Source: an uncultured Lysobacter sp. (GTDB lineage: Bacteria; Pseudomonadota; Gammaproteobacteria; Xanthomonadales; Xanthomonadaceae). Taken from it: a stretch of 6,526 nt of DNA. The notes beneath the pieces are model-generated. The model searched no databases, had not been told where the DNA came from, and was given only the letters and a program-made list of their open reading frames with translations. The DNA lies in the NCBI GenBank assembly GCA_946479915.1, contig CAMLHR010000075.1:1-6526 (forward strand), written 5' to 3'. The position numbers and the translations under genes are program-made. Shown one piece after another: positions 6,265 to 6,526 of this stretch (position 1 is the first letter of the stretch; each line of letters begins with the position of its first letter).

Positions 6265-6316
6265 CCCGGCGTGCCCGCGCGCGCCGGCGGCGCCCGGGAT
6301 GGCGTCGGCGCGGCGG

Positions 6317-6322
6317 TATAAT
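6317..6322 (+). promoter_or_regulatory. Candidate sigma70 -10 element for the SPOR protein gene
   Basis: A perfect TATAAT in a GC-rich 91-bp gap after folC. Initiation would fall near 6329, giving a leader of about 27 nt. The hexamer 17 nt upstream (CCGGGA at 6294-6299) is a poor -35. No good terminator with a T-run is seen between the folC stop and this element; CCGGCG (6266-6271) can pair with CGCCGG (6282-6287) across a 10-nt loop. The downstream gene may thus be transcribed both from here and by read-through from folC. Confidence 0.5.
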
Positions 6323-6355
6323 TCACGCGCTTTCCCGCCGTGCCCGCGAGCGTCC

Positions 6356-6526
6356 ATGGACCCTGCCCTGAAACAGCGCCTCGTCGGCGCGATCGTGCTG
6401 GTCGCCCTGGCGGTGATCTTCCTCCCGATGCTGATCCAGGGGCCCGCGCCGGAAAGCGGCGCGGCCGACGTGTCGCTGGACGTGCCGCCGCAACCGCAGG
6501 CCGGGTTCGAGACGCGCGAGATCCCG
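6356..6526 (+). CDS. DedD-like SPOR-domain membrane protein, N-terminal part (runs off the right edge)
   Basis: The first 57 codons of a bitopic inner-membrane protein. It starts MDPALKQRLVGA, with Lys6 and Arg8 before a single hydrophobic segment (about residues 10-27, ending FLPMLI). A Pro/Ala/Gln-rich, periplasm-facing linker follows. This N-terminus and its position directly after folC match the DedD-type SPOR proteins of gammaproteobacteria, whose C-terminal SPOR domain binds denuded septal peptidoglycan during division. The SPOR domain itself would lie beyond the window, so the call rests on the N-terminal pattern and gene order. The Shine-Dalgarno is weak (GCGAG about 7 nt upstream). 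In related genomes cvpA and purF usually follow; this cannot be checked here. Confidence 0.75.
   Translation, partial: MDPALKQRLVGAIVLVALAVIFLPMLIQGPAPESGAADVSLDVPPQPQAGFETREIP

Noticed and set aside
6265..6300. Terminator after folC
   Set aside because: Only a 6-bp GC stem with a 10-nt loop and no T-run, which is weak in DNA of this composition.
3829..6357. Open frame of 842 codons on the minus strand opposite the end of serA, the phosphatase gene and folC
   Set aside because: It spans three well-supported genes on the other strand, has biased composition and no recognisable motifs, so it is a composition artefact.
1..6526. tRNA, rRNA, CRISPR array, insertion sequence or phage genes
   Set aside because: No direct-repeat arrays, transposase or integrase motifs, or tRNA-like cloverleaf were seen on reading both strands.

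Overview
The window comes from a GC-rich (well over 70% by eye) gammaproteobacterium, most probably a member of the Xanthomonadaceae/Lysobacteraceae (Lysobacter, Luteimonas, Pseudoxanthomonas type). This placement is inferred from the S46 dipeptidyl peptidase of DAP BII type, the Xanthomonas-like Tdh N-terminus, the folC-SPOR-protein pair, and GC-rich codon use throughout. I could not run a database search.

Layout: (1) positions 1-310, minus strand, hold the N-terminal 103 codons of L-threonine 3-dehydrogenase (tdh), cut by the window edge. (2) 311-452 is a divergent intergenic region with a perfect TATAAT for tdh and a weak candidate promoter for the rightward gene. (3) 453-2618 encodes an exported S46-family dipeptidyl peptidase with an intact catalytic triad and a DPP7-type (Gly) specificity residue. 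(4) 2619-2773 is a 155-bp non-coding stretch that is unusually structured. It holds a GTAG-headed REP-like hairpin, a perfect 12-bp-stem hairpin, and a third hairpin that reaches into the Shine-Dalgarno sequence of serA. (5) 2774-6264 is a tight operon-like run: serA (long, ACT-containing phosphoglycerate dehydrogenase), a histidine-phosphatase-family enzyme overlapping serA by 4 nt, and folC 3 nt further on. (6) 6265-6355 holds a second perfect TATAAT, ahead of a DedD/SPOR-type inner-membrane protein whose first 57 codons lie in the window.

Functional theme: the genes fit serine/glycine/one-carbon metabolism. Tdh starts threonine conversion to glycine. SerA commits 3-phosphoglycerate to serine. 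The coupled phosphatase could supply the phosphoserine phosphatase step (inference). FolC makes the folylpolyglutamates that carry the one-carbon units released from serine. The S46 peptidase feeds amino acids from peptides in the periplasm. All coding genes belong to known families, and I do not see a wholly new system. The most interesting points are the structured serA leader and the serA-phosphatase coupling.
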